Shown in pieces: positions 28,184 through 38,610 of a stretch of 55,163 bases of DNA; the stretch's first letter is position 1; the number at the start of each line of letters is the position of its first letter. Under the pieces are notes generated by a model. It saw nothing but the letters and a program-made list of their open reading frames with translations, made no database searches and had not been told where the DNA came from. Origin of the DNA: a bacterium (GTDB lineage Bacteria > UBP7 > UBA6624); contig JACNFQ010000053.1 of NCBI GenBank assembly GCA_014384545.1, positions 1 to 55,163 of the forward strand. Reading direction: 5' to 3'. The translations under genes were made by a program, and so were the position numbers.

Positions 28184-29212
28184 CTAGTTTTCTATAAGCC
28201 CCAAATCGATCTTTACCATCGTTTCTATCTTCTCTCTGATATCGTCGTTTTCGTCAAGAAATCTCACGACATTCACCATCCCTTGCCCCAATGCAGTATC
28301 CCCAAAATGGAACCAACTACCCGATTTGTCCACAGCGCCACAATCCACCCCTAGCTGGACCAACTCTGCTCCTTTCCAGATACCAATACCAAACCGAATG
28401 GGAAACTCAGCCTTTTTGAAGGGAGGTGCTACTTTGTTCTTGACGATGCGGCATCGGACAATGCTACCTACATTTTCCTCCTTCTCTAGGATTGATTTGA
28501 TACGTCGAATATCGATCCGAACCGAAGAGTAAAACTTAAGGGCTCTCCCTCCTGGCGTCGTTTCGGGGTTTCCAAACATTACACCGATCTTCATTCGTAT
28601 CTGGTTGATGAAGATGACTGCGGCGCCCGTTCTTGAAATGCTCCCCGAGAGCCTACGGAGAGATTGGGACATCAGACGTGCCTGTAAACCTACTTTAGGG
28701 TCTCCAATATCCCCTTGAAGTTCTGCCTTGGGAACCATCGCAGCAACACTATCAATAACGACCAAGCCGACTGCACCCGAACGAATCATCTCATCGGTAA
28801 TATCCAAAGCTTGTTCCATATGTTCCGGCTGGGTCAATAAGAGATTGTCCCAATCCACCCCTACTCTTTCGGCATAACTCTGCATCAATGCATTCTCTGC
28901 ATCCACATAGAGGACTGTCTTCCCTTTCTTTTGAGCCTCGGCAACGATGTGGAGAGCCAAAGTCGTCTTTCCGCTCGCCTCAGGACCAAATACCTCGGTA
29001 ATACGACCGCAAGGAATTCCCCCCACGCCCAAGCGGGTGTCCAATAGCAGTGAACCTGTGGAAATTGACTCACCTTTTTGGGTAGCACCTGTCGTCCCCA
29101 TCCGCATGACAGCACCTTCGCCATATTTGCGCTCGATAGAACGAAGAACGGTATCCAAGACATTCTTCTCTTTCCCCTTTGTGCTCTTTTTAGTCGTTTT
29201 TTTCTTCGCCAT
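28184..29212 (-). CDS. recA: Recombinase A
   Basis: 'GRITEVFGPEASGKTTLALHIVAEAQKKGKTVLYVDAENAL', 'LVVIDSVAAMVPKAE', 'INQIRMKIGVMFGNPETTPGGRALKFYSSVRIDIRR'; start re-placed to MAKKKTTKK. Confidence 0.98.
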   Translation of the reverse strand: MAKKKTTKKSTKGKEKNVLDTVLRSIERKYGEGAVMRMGTTGATQKGESISTGSLLLDTRLGVGGIPCGRITEVFGPEASGKTTLALHIVAEAQKKGKTVLYVDAENALMQSYAERVGVDWDNLLLTQPEHMEQALDITDEMIRSGAVGLVVIDSVAAMVPKAELQGDIGDPKVGLQARLMSQSLRRLSGSISRTGAAVIFINQIRMKIGVMFGNPETTPGGRALKFYSSVRIDIRRIKSILEKEENVGSIVRCRIVKNKVAPPFKKAEFPIRFGIGIWKGAELVQLGVDCGAVDKSGSWFHFGDTALGQGMVNVVRFLDENDDIREKIETMVKIDLGLIEN

Positions 29213-29280
29213 TCTTACTTTGACTCCTTTCGTTTTCCTCTCTCCGTTAGAGGGTGGACATCGTGGCTCGGAGAGCCACA

Positions 29281-29412
29281 ACCCCTCATCCCCTTTCTCC
29301 ACGCCTTGCCACCTGCGTCGGGGGGTAGGAACCCCCGACCTAACGGAACCCTCATCCCCTATCTCCACGCCTTGCCACCTGCGTCGGGGGGTAGGAACCC
29401 CCGACCTAACGG
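29281..29412. repeat. 66 bp tandem duplication (2 copies, about 64/66 identical), each copy with an 8 bp-stem hairpin GTCGGGGG-GTAGGAA-CCCCCGAC
   Basis: Copies 29281-29346 and 29347-29412 differ at two positions when aligned by eye; lies in the recA/cinA gap. Confidence 0.92.
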
Positions 29413-29912
29413 GTCGGGAGGACCACGGTAGAGAGGCTTTCTATTGACTTCTCCACAGATGCTCGGCGAACCGATTCTCTATCTCCGTCAAGAATCCATT
29501 TTACAGCGTTCGTCTTACCCGCCACGTAGAGTGCCATCCAAACAGTCCCCGCGGGCAATCCATCCTGGGGACCAGGGCCAGCTACTCCGGTCAAGGCGAG
29601 GGCAATCTCTGTCCCTAATGCTGTTGACACACCCTTAGCCATCCCTGTTGCCACCGCTTCACTTACCACTCCTTGCTCTTTGATCACTTTTGGATGGACG
29701 CCCAACAGAGAAGATTTGACCCCCACCTGATAGGAAACGATACCTCCGCGGAACCACGCCGAAGCGCCTGGAGTTGAACTGAGGCGTGCAGAGAGTTCGC
29801 CCCCCGTCAAAGACTCGGCGACCGAAAGGGACCATCCCCGCACAACGAGAGCTTCTGCCAAGAGGAACAACCCTCCTTCGCCATCGCACTTACCCTGTCT
29901 TGGGTAGATCAT
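29406..29912 (-). CDS. cinA: CinA C-terminal domain protein (nicotinamide-nucleotide amidohydrolase)
   Basis: 'LSVAESLTGGELSARLSSTPGASAWFRGGIVSYQVGVKSSLLGV...ALALTGVAGPGPQDGLPAGTVWMAL'. Confidence 0.92.
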   Translation of the reverse strand: MIYPRQGKCDGEGGLFLLAEALVVRGWSLSVAESLTGGELSARLSSTPGASAWFRGGIVSYQVGVKSSLLGVHPKVIKEQGVVSEAVATGMAKGVSTALGTEIALALTGVAGPGPQDGLPAGTVWMALYVAGKTNAVKWILDGDRESVRRASVEKSIESLSTVVLPTR

Positions 29913-30705
29913 TCACATCCATCACAGGAAGGTCACCACCCGTTTTTGAAATGATCCGCTCTTTCTTGCCTCTAGAGGGCGATGTACTCTCGCTAGTAGA
30001 TGGTCGACTCTCTTCTCGGCGACCATCCATAAGGCGAATCTCTCCTTCTGGCCATGCCACTTGAACGACTGCAGCCTCGGATTTTCCCGTATTACCACCC
30101 GCTGGGGTGTTCATTGTGCCCATCACAAAGAGCTTGGTGCCCTCGTTGATGAACTTCTCTGCAAACTCAGCATCTTTGCCCCAACAAACAACGGTATGTG
30201 CGTGAATCTCCTCCCACTTGTCTCCCGAGCGGGTCGTCGTAATGCGGTTTGTCATTACGGTGAAATTTGCTTCTTTCCCACCTTGGACAGAACTCCCCAT
30301 TTGGGGTTTCGTTTGGGCTTCTCCTACCAAAATCAACTTGTTTACCATTTCGGCAAATCCTCCCTCTTGCCGATCGTCCATGACGAGGACTTTCCCCTTT
30401 GGCCAACCCGCCTTGATTTCGGTAATGTACTTTTGGTTCCCTTCCGCATCCTCGTATTGGCGATACTCAATGCTCCCTTCTACATAAAGCTTTCTGCCCT
30501 TTTTTACGTTCTCTTCCACAAACTCAGCATCCTTCCCCCAACAGATAATGCGGTGCCATTGGGTAACATCCCTCTCTTCGCCTGAGCGGGTCTTATACCG
30601 TTCGTTGGTCGCCAAACGGATCGTTGCTTTCTTGGTCCCGCTCGGGAATTCCCGAATTTCAGGTTCTGCTCCTACATTGCCGACCAGTATCAACTTGTTG
30701 ATCAT
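29890..30705 (-). CDS. ssb: Single-stranded DNA-binding protein with two OB folds
   Basis: 'MINKLILVGNVGAEPEIREFPSGTKKATIRLATNERYK...WHRIICWGKDAEFVEENVKKGRKLYVEGSIEYRQYED' followed by second OB 'MVNKLILVGEAQTKPQM...AHTVVCWGKDAEFAEKFINEGTKLFVMGTMN'; SD AGGAGG before 30705. Confidence 0.92.
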   Translation of the reverse strand: MINKLILVGNVGAEPEIREFPSGTKKATIRLATNERYKTRSGEERDVTQWHRIICWGKDAEFVEENVKKGRKLYVEGSIEYRQYEDAEGNQKYITEIKAGWPKGKVLVMDDRQEGGFAEMVNKLILVGEAQTKPQMGSSVQGGKEANFTVMTNRITTTRSGDKWEEIHAHTVVCWGKDAEFAEKFINEGTKLFVMGTMNTPAGGNTGKSEAAVVQVAWPEGEIRLMDGRREESRPSTSESTSPSRGKKERIISKTGGDLPVMDVNDLPKTG

Positions 30706-30802
30706 CTCTTTCCTCCTAATCCCATCTTTATTCTTGGATCTCCTAACTATTCTACTAGAGCAAGTTCCTCGTGCCCCTTTTTCGTTCCCGTTATGTTCAC
30801 CC

Positions 30803-31369
30803 CTACATTCGGGGAAGAGTAATGCCAACTTGCGACTGGTACTTGCCCGCCCGATCCGCATAAGAGGTTTCGCATGGGTCGTCACTCTCAAAAAAGAGAA
30901 CTTGGGCAATCCCCTCGTGGGCGTAGATCTTGGCGGGTAGCGGTGTCGTGTTGCTAATCTCTAGTGTCACATGCCCCTCCCATTCGGGCTCAAAGGGTGT
31001 TACGTTCACGATGATTCCGCACCTTGCATAGGTTGACTTTCCTAAACAGACCGTAATCACATTTCTGGGTATCTTGAAATACTCCACAGTCCGTGCCAAT
31101 GCGAAGGAGTTGGGAGGAATCAGCACTTCGTCCGCGACGACATCCACAAAACACGAACGATCCATCCCCTTGGGGTCAACCACGGAGCTGTGGAGATTCG
31201 TAAATACTCTAAACTCGTTGGTGACACGGATGTCATACCCATAAGAAGATGTTCCATACGAAATGACACGATCACCCAAACTATTCTCTTTGACTTGATC
31301 GGAGCAAAAAGGCGTAATCATTCCTTTCGCCGCCATTTGACGAATCCATGAATCCGGTCTTACAGACAT
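30803..31369 (-). CDS. dcd: dCTP deaminase
   Basis: '[15 protein letters not shown]', '[54 protein letters not shown]'. Confidence 0.95.
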   Translation of the reverse strand: MSVRPDSWIRQMAAKGMITPFCSDQVKENSLGDRVISYGTSSYGYDIRVTNEFRVFTNLHSSVVDPKGMDRSCFVDVVADEVLIPPNSFALARTVEYFKIPRNVITVCLGKSTYARCGIIVNVTPFEPEWEGHVTLEISNTTPLPAKIYAHEGIAQVLFFESDDPCETSYADRAGKYQSQVGITLPRM

Positions 31370-34300
31370 CAGGAACAACCCATAGAGTTGCCACAGTTCA
31401 AACAACGGTAACAGGTGCCGTTCCGCACTGTGATGTGGCCACATTGGTCACAGAGGGGGGCGTCGCCCATCATCTGTCCCAAGTGGATATCTAGAGCGTC
31501 ATCGCTCCCTTTCTCCTTGCTAAAGAGTGGCTCCTGCTTGGGCAAGGTGGCATCTCTCGTTCGTTCTACTGGAGGATCGGCAGGGGGGATTTGGACAAAA
31601 TCTGTTCGACCCAAATACTCCATTCCTAATAACTTAAAGATGAAATCAACGACACTTGTCGCTTTCTTGATGTTCGGGTGGTCCACCATCCCATAGGGCT
31701 CAAACCGAGTAAAGGTAAAAGCGTCCACAAACTCCTTCAACGGCACCCCATACTGAAGCCCCAAACTGACTGCAATGGCAAAGCAGTTGAGCAAACTGCG
31801 GAATCCTGCCCCCTCTTTGTGCATATCCAAAAAGATCTCTCCCAATCGGGGCTTGCCCTCCTCGCCTACTTCATATTCGCCTGTGCGGACGAAAATCTTA
31901 TGCCCCCCAATACGCGCTTCAGATGTAAACCCCTGCCTCCGCCTCGGAAGGCGCTGGCGTCTTGAGCGTTGAACTGTGTCCGTTTTGGGTGCCTCATCGT
32001 GTGCCTCTTCAGTGGTCTTCTCCTGATCAATCTCTTTTCCTGATTGGAGAGGTTGAGCTCCTTTTGAACCATCACGGTAAACAGCGACTGCCTTCAGACC
32101 CAGTTTCCACCCTTGAATATAGATATCTTCAATATCCTGAACCGAGGCCGAGGCTGGAAGATTGACGGTTTTAGAGATAGCTCCCGAAAGGAAGGGCTGG
32201 GTCGCAGCCATCATCCGCACATGCCCCATCGCAGGGATATACCGTTCACCATGCCCACACTTGTTGGCACAATCGAAGACAGCAAGGTGCTCTTCCTTGA
32301 GTCCTGGAGCACCTTCAACCGTCATCCGCCCAAAAATGATCTCATTCGCCTTCTCAACCTGTTCCTCATCAAACCCTAGCGCTTCCATCATACTAAAGCC
32401 CTCTTCGTTCGCTGGTCCTTCCCATCCTCGTGCTTCTAAGAAATCCTCCCCTACATGCGACACCGTAAGGACCTCCTTGATAGAGAATGCTCCCAAAAAC
32501 TTACTCTCAAGACGAGCCAAGTCCTTAGGCGAAAATCCCTTCTTCTTGAGCGAGTCTGTATTGATGGGTGAGGGGTTGTCCCAAGACATAAACCCCTGGA
32601 CATACTGGAGAATCTCCTTTACATCTGATTCGGCATATCCCAAGAAAGTGAGTCCACGGCGGACCGTTCGGTTGATAATCTTAAAATAACCCCCACCCGC
32701 TAGTTTCTTGATCTTGCACAAAGCGTAATCGGGCTCAATGCCCGTTGTGTCACAATCCATCAACAGTCCGATCGTCCCTGTAGGTGCCAAAACCGTAGCT
32801 TGAGCGTTTCGAAAACCACTCTCGGCCCCCTCTTTGACGACGCCATCCCATAGACGCGTTGCTTCGTTCCAAAGAGCGGCTCCTGTGTGCTCTATCTCTA
32901 GCGAGTACGCAGCTTGTCGGTGGAGATTCATGACCTCACCCATCGATGTGGCATTCTCTGGATAGGCTGCAAACGACCCTTTCGATTCTGCAAGTTCTGC
33001 GGATACACTATACGCACATCCTGTCAAAATACCAGTCAGAGCGGCTGCTATTCCCCTCCCCTCTTCACTGTCGTAGGGGATACCCCGCGCCATCAGCAAA
33101 CCCCCAAGATTAGCGTACCCCAACCCCAATGGGCGGAAATCATGTGAGTTTTTCGCTATCTCCTCTGTGGGATAGGAAGAGAGGTCAACGAGAATCTCTT
33201 GGGCTGTAAATAAGAGGCGAATCGCATGGTTATATCCTCCAATATCAAAAGAGCCATCTTCCTTTTGGTATTTCAAGAGATTGATGCTAGAGAGATTACA
33301 TGCCGTGTTGTCCAAGAACATAAACTCGCTACAGGGATTAGATGCGTTGATACGGTCTGTCGCTTTACAGGTGTGCCACTCGTTGATCGTTGAGTCGTAC
33401 TGAACCCCAGGATCAGCACATTGCCATGTCGCCTCTGCCAACGCACCCATCACCTTGCGACAAGATAACTCTTCCATACCCTCTCCCGTTGTCCGGAAGG
33501 TCGTCCAATAAGTCTTGTCCTCTTCGTAGCCCTTTAGGAAATCATCTGTAAGCCTAACGGCATTGTTGGCGTTTTGCCCGCCGACCGTCTCGTAGGCTTC
33601 TCCCCCTATCCCTCCCTCGTATCCACTCGCCATCAAGACTTTCGCCTTTTTCTCTTCCACAACCTTCCAGTTGATGAACTCAAGGATTTCAGGGTGGTCT
33701 ACATCTAAACAGACCATCTTTGCAGCACGCCGTGTGGTCCCTCCCGACTTTGTAGCCCCAGCACCTGAATCTAGGACCTTTAGGAAAGACATCAATCCAC
33801 TGGAGCTTCCACCCCCTGACAACTTCTCTGTCTTTCCGCGCAAAGGACTAAAGTTTGTCCCTGTACCCGAGCCATACTTAAAGAGCCGAGCCTCGTTCTG
33901 AGCAAGAGAAAAAATGCTCATCAAATCATCGTCCACTTTTTGGATGAAACAAGCACTACACTGAGGACGTTCGTAGTTGTCTTCTAGGCGATGTGGTCGT
34001 TCTCTCTCTTCATCCCAAGCCCAATTTCCACCTGCACCTTTGATACCATACTTGGCAGAGAGTCCACAGTTGAACCAAACGGGGCTGTTGAAAGCAGCAT
34101 GCTGATTGGCCAAGAGCCAAGAAAGCTCTTCCTCGAATGTCTCAGCGTCTTCCTCGCTGGCAAAATACCCACCCGCCTTCGTGCCCCACATGCGCATTGT
34201 GTGGATAATGCGCTGAATGGTCTGACGAAGAGAAGTCTCGCCTACTCCCTCCCCCCCCACGCCCCGTTTCCTGAAATATTTGCTGGCGAGGATGTCAATA

Positions 34301-34521
34301 GAGAGTTGACTCCAATTTGTGGGTACCTCTATCCCATCCATCTCAAAAACGACAGATTCGTCTTGATTCGTGATCTTACTGATGGCATTCTTCCACTTTA
34401 TACTCTCATCCCAACTCTGATCGGTTTGGGTATGGTGGCGATCAAAGAAAAGCCCCTTACCCGATCCCTTCAAACACTCTCTTTCTCTTCCTTCCTTCGC
34501 TCTTTTTTCTGTGTCAGACAT
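31369..34521 (-). CDS. nrdJ: Vitamin B12-dependent (class II) ribonucleotide reductase
   Basis: '[27 protein letters not shown]', '[23 protein letters not shown]', C-terminal '[27 protein letters not shown]'. Confidence 0.97.
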   Translation of the reverse strand: MSDTEKRAKEGRERECLKGSGKGLFFDRHHTQTDQSWDESIKWKNAISKITNQDESVVFEMDGIEVPTNWSQLSIDILASKYFRKRGVGGEGVGETSLRQTIQRIIHTMRMWGTKAGGYFASEEDAETFEEELSWLLANQHAAFNSPVWFNCGLSAKYGIKGAGGNWAWDEERERPHRLEDNYERPQCSACFIQKVDDDLMSIFSLAQNEARLFKYGSGTGTNFSPLRGKTEKLSGGGSSSGLMSFLKVLDSGAGATKSGGTTRRAAKMVCLDVDHPEILEFINWKVVEEKKAKVLMASGYEGGIGGEAYETVGGQNANNAVRLTDDFLKGYEEDKTYWTTFRTTGEGMEELSCRKVMGALAEATWQCADPGVQYDSTINEWHTCKATDRINASNPCSEFMFLDNTACNLSSINLLKYQKEDGSFDIGGYNHAIRLLFTAQEILVDLSSYPTEEIAKNSHDFRPLGLGYANLGGLLMARGIPYDSEEGRGIAAALTGILTGCAYSVSAELAESKGSFAAYPENATSMGEVMNLHRQAAYSLEIEHTGAALWNEATRLWDGVVKEGAESGFRNAQATVLAPTGTIGLLMDCDTTGIEPDYALCKIKKLAGGGYFKIINRTVRRGLTFLGYAESDVKEILQYVQGFMSWDNPSPINTDSLKKKGFSPKDLARLESKFLGAFSIKEVLTVSHVGEDFLEARGWEGPANEEGFSMMEALGFDEEQVEKANEIIFGRMTVEGAPGLKEEHLAVFDCANKCGHGERYIPAMGHVRMMAATQPFLSGAISKTVNLPASASVQDIEDIYIQGWKLGLKAVAVYRDGSKGAQPLQSGKEIDQEKTTEEAHDEAPKTDTVQRSRRQRLPRRRQGFTSEARIGGHKIFVRTGEYEVGEEGKPRLGEIFLDMHKEGAGFRSLLNCFAIAVSLGLQYGVPLKEFVDAFTFTRFEPYGMVDHPNIKKATSVVDFIFKLLGMEYLGRTDFVQIPPADPPVERTRDATLPKQEPLFSKEKGSDDALDIHLGQMMGDAPLCDQCGHITVRNGTCYRCLNCGNSMGCS

Positions 34522-34552
34522 CTTTCCCTAAATACTCCTTATCTGTTGCTTT

Positions 34553-34613
34553 CCTTGCCACCTTCCGAGGGCTGGAAAGGGGTGGGTAAAGGTCAGTATA
34601 CACAACGGCAAGG
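34553..34613 (-). promoter_or_regulatory. Structured 5' leader of nrdJ (nested stem-loops)
   Basis: Minus strand: outer CTTGCC...GGCAAG and inner CCACC(cct)TTCC-AGCCCTC-GGAAGGTGG stems just upstream of the nrdJ start. Confidence 0.45.
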
Positions 34614-34729
34614 GAATAGGCTTGGTGATGGAACATCTTTCGGCACCAACCCTTGAACGGGCGGTAACCACCGTGATTTCAACGAATTCGCATGAGCCGC
34701 AAGGTAGAGGTTACTAGACGAAAAACAAG

Positions 34730-35131
34730 CTACTTGCCAAAGAAAAGGGCTAACTCACGATTCGCCGACTGAAGCGAGTCTGAACCATGAACAGCGTTCT
34801 CTTGTAGAGAGGTGCCAAAGCGCTTTCGGAGTGTCCCTTCCTCTGCATCTTCTGGATTGGTAGCCCCCGCCAATTGTCGAAATGCTGCCACGCAATCAGG
34901 AGCCTCTAATCGCGCCAGAACGACGGGGCTACGCGTAATAAACTCTACCAACTCTCCAAAGAAAGGTCTCTCTGAATGTTCTGCGTAATGCTCTGCTGCG
35001 ATTTCGTGGTCTAACTCCCTCATTTCTAACGCTGAAATGCGGAACCCTGCCGACTCTATAGCTGCCAATATTGAACCCGCCAAACTGGCTTCAACCGCAT
35101 CGGGTTTTACAATGAGTAATGTCTTTTCCAT
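34730..35131 (-). CDS. ndk: Nucleoside diphosphate kinase
   Basis: 'MEKTLLIVKPDAVEASLAGSI...VVLARLEAPDCVAAFRQLAGATNPEDAEEGTLRKRFGTSLQENAVHGSDSLQSANRE'. Confidence 0.96.
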   Translation of the reverse strand: MEKTLLIVKPDAVEASLAGSILAAIESAGFRISALEMRELDHEIAAEHYAEHSERPFFGELVEFITRSPVVLARLEAPDCVAAFRQLAGATNPEDAEEGTLRKRFGTSLQENAVHGSDSLQSANRELALFFGK

Positions 35132-35136
35132 GGGGG

Positions 35137-35772
35137 TTATTCTCCCTCATCATCCTCACCTATTGGTGTTGAATGTCTCCTAGAACGCCACTCTCGGAAA
35201 AACCCCACAGAGAGGATTAGGAGAACCACGCCCACCATCCAGGCAATCCCTGCAGGGGTCTTCCAAAATCCCTTCGCTTCTTCTCCAAAACGAGCTGCCA
35301 AATGAGCCACAAGGAAGAACCGAGCTCCCCGCCCCAATAAGGAGAAGATGAAGAGGGTTCTCTTTTTTAGCCCCATCATCCCCGATATGACACAGAAAAA
35401 CTTGTAGGGAACAGGTGTAAAGCCCGCCAAGAGTATCGCTTCGTCACCATGTCGAAGGAGCTTCCGTTTGACCGTTTGAAAGACCTTTTTCTCGCCAAAC
35501 CTCGCCACAATCGGCTTCTCAAGGAACCGGCCTAACCACCACCCCACAAGTGCCCCCGTCGCACTTCCAACCGTTGCAACACCAGCCAAGAAAGCGTACT
35601 CCTGAGGCGACTTTCCTGCTAGGAATAGGAGGCCTAGGTCAGGAGGTAAAGGAAAGAAGATCGCCTCACAAAACGCCCAGATAAGGAGCCCCATAGCTCC
35701 CCATTCTTCAAAATGGGATGAGAGAGACTCCACAAGCCCTTCAGCCACCATGCTTACGAACAACAGACTCAT
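35137..35772 (-). CDS. YqaA/DedA-like SNARE-associated membrane protein
   Basis: 'EAIFFPLPPDLGLLFLAG...GSATGALVGWWLGRFLEKP...LLAGFTPVPYKFFCVISGMMGL'. Confidence 0.85.
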   Translation of the reverse strand: MSLLFVSMVAEGLVESLSSHFEEWGAMGLLIWAFCEAIFFPLPPDLGLLFLAGKSPQEYAFLAGVATVGSATGALVGWWLGRFLEKPIVARFGEKKVFQTVKRKLLRHGDEAILLAGFTPVPYKFFCVISGMMGLKKRTLFIFSLLGRGARFFLVAHLAARFGEEAKGFWKTPAGIAWMVGVVLLILSVGFFREWRSRRHSTPIGEDDEGE

Positions 35773-36332
35773 AAAAAGACCTTCGGCATCGCCCCACGCA
35801 AGAGGACAACCCCTCCTTCTGTCCATGCGACAACAGATGTGGGTTTCCCATTTCCTCTTGCTCCCAACCAAGCTCCGTCAACGCTTTCTCTTATCTCCTT
35901 GGGGGCATCCTTATATTGAACAGGAGGCTCTTCTCCCTTCTTGTTGGCGCTTGTCAAGAGATAAGGAGTTCCTGCGGCGATTGCCAAGGGAATCAGGGAA
36001 TCACTCCCCCCCAATCTCAGTCCCAAACCGAACGCCCCCGCCCACAAGGGGTTTCGTTCTCTCTTCCGAAACCTGCCCGGAACAACCAATGTCATCCTCT
36101 CGTTCCATAACCCCTCTATCCCTCCATTTGGTTCTGTACGACACACCCAACACTCTCTCAATGAGGCATAATCGCTAAACACCCATGTAAAGGGTGTCTT
36201 TCTTGCCCCCTTTACCCTGACCAACTCTTCAACGTTTTCGGGGCGAGTAGCCAGCCCCAAAACCGTCCCTGTCTCCACAAGAATAATCCCCCCTTTTTGA
36301 AGGGCTTCTGCACCCGCTATGTTCCTGTCCAT
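35769..36332 (-). CDS. Sua5/YrdC-type threonylcarbamoyl-AMP synthase
   Basis: 'LVETGTVLGLATRPENVEELVRVKGARKTPFTWVFSDYASL...LRLGGSDSLIPLAIAAGTPYLLTSANKKGEEP'. Confidence 0.87.
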   Translation of the reverse strand: MDRNIAGAEALQKGGIILVETGTVLGLATRPENVEELVRVKGARKTPFTWVFSDYASLRECWVCRTEPNGGIEGLWNERMTLVVPGRFRKRERNPLWAGAFGLGLRLGGSDSLIPLAIAAGTPYLLTSANKKGEEPPVQYKDAPKEIRESVDGAWLGARGNGKPTSVVAWTEGGVVLLRGAMPKVFL

Positions 36333-37180
36333 TGAGCTTCAACGACGAGATAAGGATAATGATCCGGGGATCCCCAAGGTTTCCTGAGACGAGCTCTACT
36401 CCAACCTTTTCCAAAAAGCGTGAGAGCTTCTTCACCCAAGAAAAACCCTACTTCCATCAAGAGCCATCCACCCTCCCTAAGATGGAGGGGAGCATCGGAA
36501 ACGATGCACTGGGCGACACTCAAGGGCTCATCAGGGGCAAAGAGTGCCAAGGGGGGGTCAAAGAGAGCGACCTCGGGTGGGAGACTTTCTTTCTCCTCCT
36601 CTCCAATATAGGGCGGGTTCGCCGTAATCACATCAAAGATCCCACTTACCTCGTTGTACAGGTCGCTTTGTAGGACCTTGACTCCATATTCAGGAATCAA
36701 ACGGGCAACTTCCTCCTTAGCATGTTGAACCGCCAAGTTGTCACAATCAACCATCACCACCCTAGCCTCGGTTTCATAGGCTAAACTGATGCCCACACAC
36801 CCTCCTGCACAACATAAGTCCAAGACCACCCCCTTGTCTGGGACCTTCGGTATCGCTCTTTGAACGAGTTCTTCGGTTTCGGGGCGAGGACTAAAAACGC
36901 CCGGTACGACACGAAACCTAAAATGACGAAACGCCCGCCACCCCAAGATGCGGTCAATCGGCTCTCGCCTTTCTCGTCGCAACAGGTACCCCTCCCAGAT
37001 GGGAGCTACTTCGTGAGGAATCTCTTGTTTGTTCTCTGCCAAGAGATCTTCTCGGGTCCATCCCATCGCTTCGGAAAGGAGAATCTCGCTATCTAACCAA
37101 GGGGAATCCACACCCGCGGCCAATAGCCGTGCTCTACCTTGCCTAATCGCGTCAGAAACGAGGACCTTCTTACGCTCCAC
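36317..37180 (-). CDS. prmC: Release factor glutamine methyltransferase
   Basis: 'GVFSPRPETEELV...VVLDLCCAGGCVGISLA...DVITANPPYIGEEE'; adjacent to prfA. Confidence 0.95.
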   Translation of the reverse strand: MERKKVLVSDAIRQGRARLLAAGVDSPWLDSEILLSEAMGWTREDLLAENKQEIPHEVAPIWEGYLLRRERREPIDRILGWRAFRHFRFRVVPGVFSPRPETEELVQRAIPKVPDKGVVLDLCCAGGCVGISLAYETEARVVMVDCDNLAVQHAKEEVARLIPEYGVKVLQSDLYNEVSGIFDVITANPPYIGEEEKESLPPEVALFDPPLALFAPDEPLSVAQCIVSDAPLHLREGGWLLMEVGFFLGEEALTLFGKGWSRARLRKPWGSPDHYPYLVVEAQWTGT

Positions 37181-38273
37181 TTTGTACCTCGTCCATCAGT
37201 CGCTTCCTGAGAAGACGAGCGATATCCTCAAAAAAAACCCTTCCTTCGCCCGCAAGGACGCGGTCAAGTTGGTGGATAGAGTGCCCCACACGATGATCCG
37301 TTACCCTGTTTTGAGGGAAGTTGAAGGTCCGAATCTTCTCAGAGCGATCCCCACTCCCTACCGCAGAGCGCCGTCTCTCATCCCCCTCCTTCTTCCTCTG
37401 CTCTACCTGAAACTGGTACAGTTTAGTACGCAACATCAAGAGACACCTCTCACGGTTCTGATGTTGGCTCCGTTCCTCTTGACAGTCCACGACGACTCCC
37501 GAAGGGCGATGGGTCATTCGTACCGCTGAATCGGTCTTGTTGACATGTTGCCCCCCAGCGCCACTAGCCCGATAGGTATCCACCTTGATATCTCTTGGGT
37601 CTAGATCTATTTCTACTTCGTCATCTGCCTCCGGGAGGACAGCAATCGTCGCTGCAGATGTATGAATGCGCCCTTGGCTTTCTGTATCGGGAACGCGTTG
37701 GACTCTATGGATGCCACTCTCAGCAGCCAACCAGCCAAATGCCCCCTCTCCCCTAACCATGAAGGAAATCTCTTTGTAGCCCCCCATCTCACTTGACGAG
37801 GAGGAAAGAACCTTGATGTTGAAATCGTTCTCCAACATTCTCTTGTACATCCCAAAGAGGTCCCCCACCCACAGCGCTGCCTCGTCGCCCCCCGTACCTG
37901 CTCTAATCTCCACCAATGCATTCCTTCCTGCGTCGGGATCACGAGGCACTAGGGCGTCCTCCAAGTGGCTGGTGGTCTTTGAAAGTGTCTCAGCCGCTTC
38001 CTCAATCCCCTCTTGAGCAATCTCCTTGAGTTCAGCATCGTTACCAAGAAGTGCCTCGTTCAAGTCGGTCCATTCTGCCAAGTCCTCAAGGTATTTTTGG
38101 TGAAGTTCTAGTATGGTTTGAACTCGTTGTCTTCTGCGCCCCAACCCTTTTAGCTTGCGGGGTTCCTTGAGTATCAGTGGGTCAATAAGAGCGGCATCAA
38201 TCTCTTCCAATGCCTTCTGTATTGGAAGCATCGCCTCTTGAAAAGCATCCTCTGGGGGCATAGCCCCCGTCAC
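37170..38273 (-). CDS. prfA: Peptide chain release factor 1
   Basis: 'GAGGQHVNKTDSAVRMTHRPSGVVVDCQEERSQHQNR', 'VPDTESQGRIHTSAATIAVLPE'. Confidence 0.95.
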   Translation of the reverse strand: MTGAMPPEDAFQEAMLPIQKALEEIDAALIDPLILKEPRKLKGLGRRRQRVQTILELHQKYLEDLAEWTDLNEALLGNDAELKEIAQEGIEEAAETLSKTTSHLEDALVPRDPDAGRNALVEIRAGTGGDEAALWVGDLFGMYKRMLENDFNIKVLSSSSSEMGGYKEISFMVRGEGAFGWLAAESGIHRVQRVPDTESQGRIHTSAATIAVLPEADDEVEIDLDPRDIKVDTYRASGAGGQHVNKTDSAVRMTHRPSGVVVDCQEERSQHQNRERCLLMLRTKLYQFQVEQRKKEGDERRRSAVGSGDRSEKIRTFNFPQNRVTDHRVGHSIHQLDRVLAGEGRVFFEDIARLLRKRLMDEVQSGA

Positions 38274-38274
38274 A

Positions 38275-38550
38275 CTAAGAACGAGCCTCGTCTCTCTTCA
38301 TTGCGGCTTTTCGGGCTTTCTTACCCCTGTCGCCCATATCGGAAAGAGAGTCACTGCCGTACCGCTCTTTGAAGCGATCGATACGACCCGCCGTATCAAC
38401 GAATTTCTGTTTCTTGGTAAAGAAAGGGTGACAGGTTGAACAGATTTCAACCCGAATTGACTTTACAGTAGCGCCAACGAGAAAATCGGCACCACAGTCA
38501 CATATGACCTTGCAGTCGTCATGCCAAGCAGGATGGATATCACTTTTCAT
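38275..38550 (-). CDS. rpmE: 50S ribosomal protein L31
   Basis: '[65 protein letters not shown]'. Confidence 0.96.
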   Translation of the reverse strand: MKSDIHPAWHDDCKVICDCGADFLVGATVKSIRVEICSTCHPFFTKKQKFVDTAGRIDRFKERYGSDSLSDMGDRGKKARKAAMKRDEARS

Positions 38551-38610
38551 TACTTTACTCCCTAAACCCAAACAGAACCACAAAGGGGATTATACCTTGA
38601 GCCCAACCCC

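Noticed and set aside
28184-29368. ORF track extension of RecA upstream of MAKKK
   Set aside because: The extra 52 aa are encoded by the tandem hairpin repeats and do not resemble RecA; start moved to 29212.
30705-30909. N-terminal extension of the SSB ORF
   Set aside because: Sequence is unrelated to OB folds; canonical MINKL start with AGGAGG at 30705.
37170-38273. RF1 anticodon-like motif PDT instead of PAT
   Set aside because: PxT variants occur naturally; not enough to claim altered stop-codon recognition.
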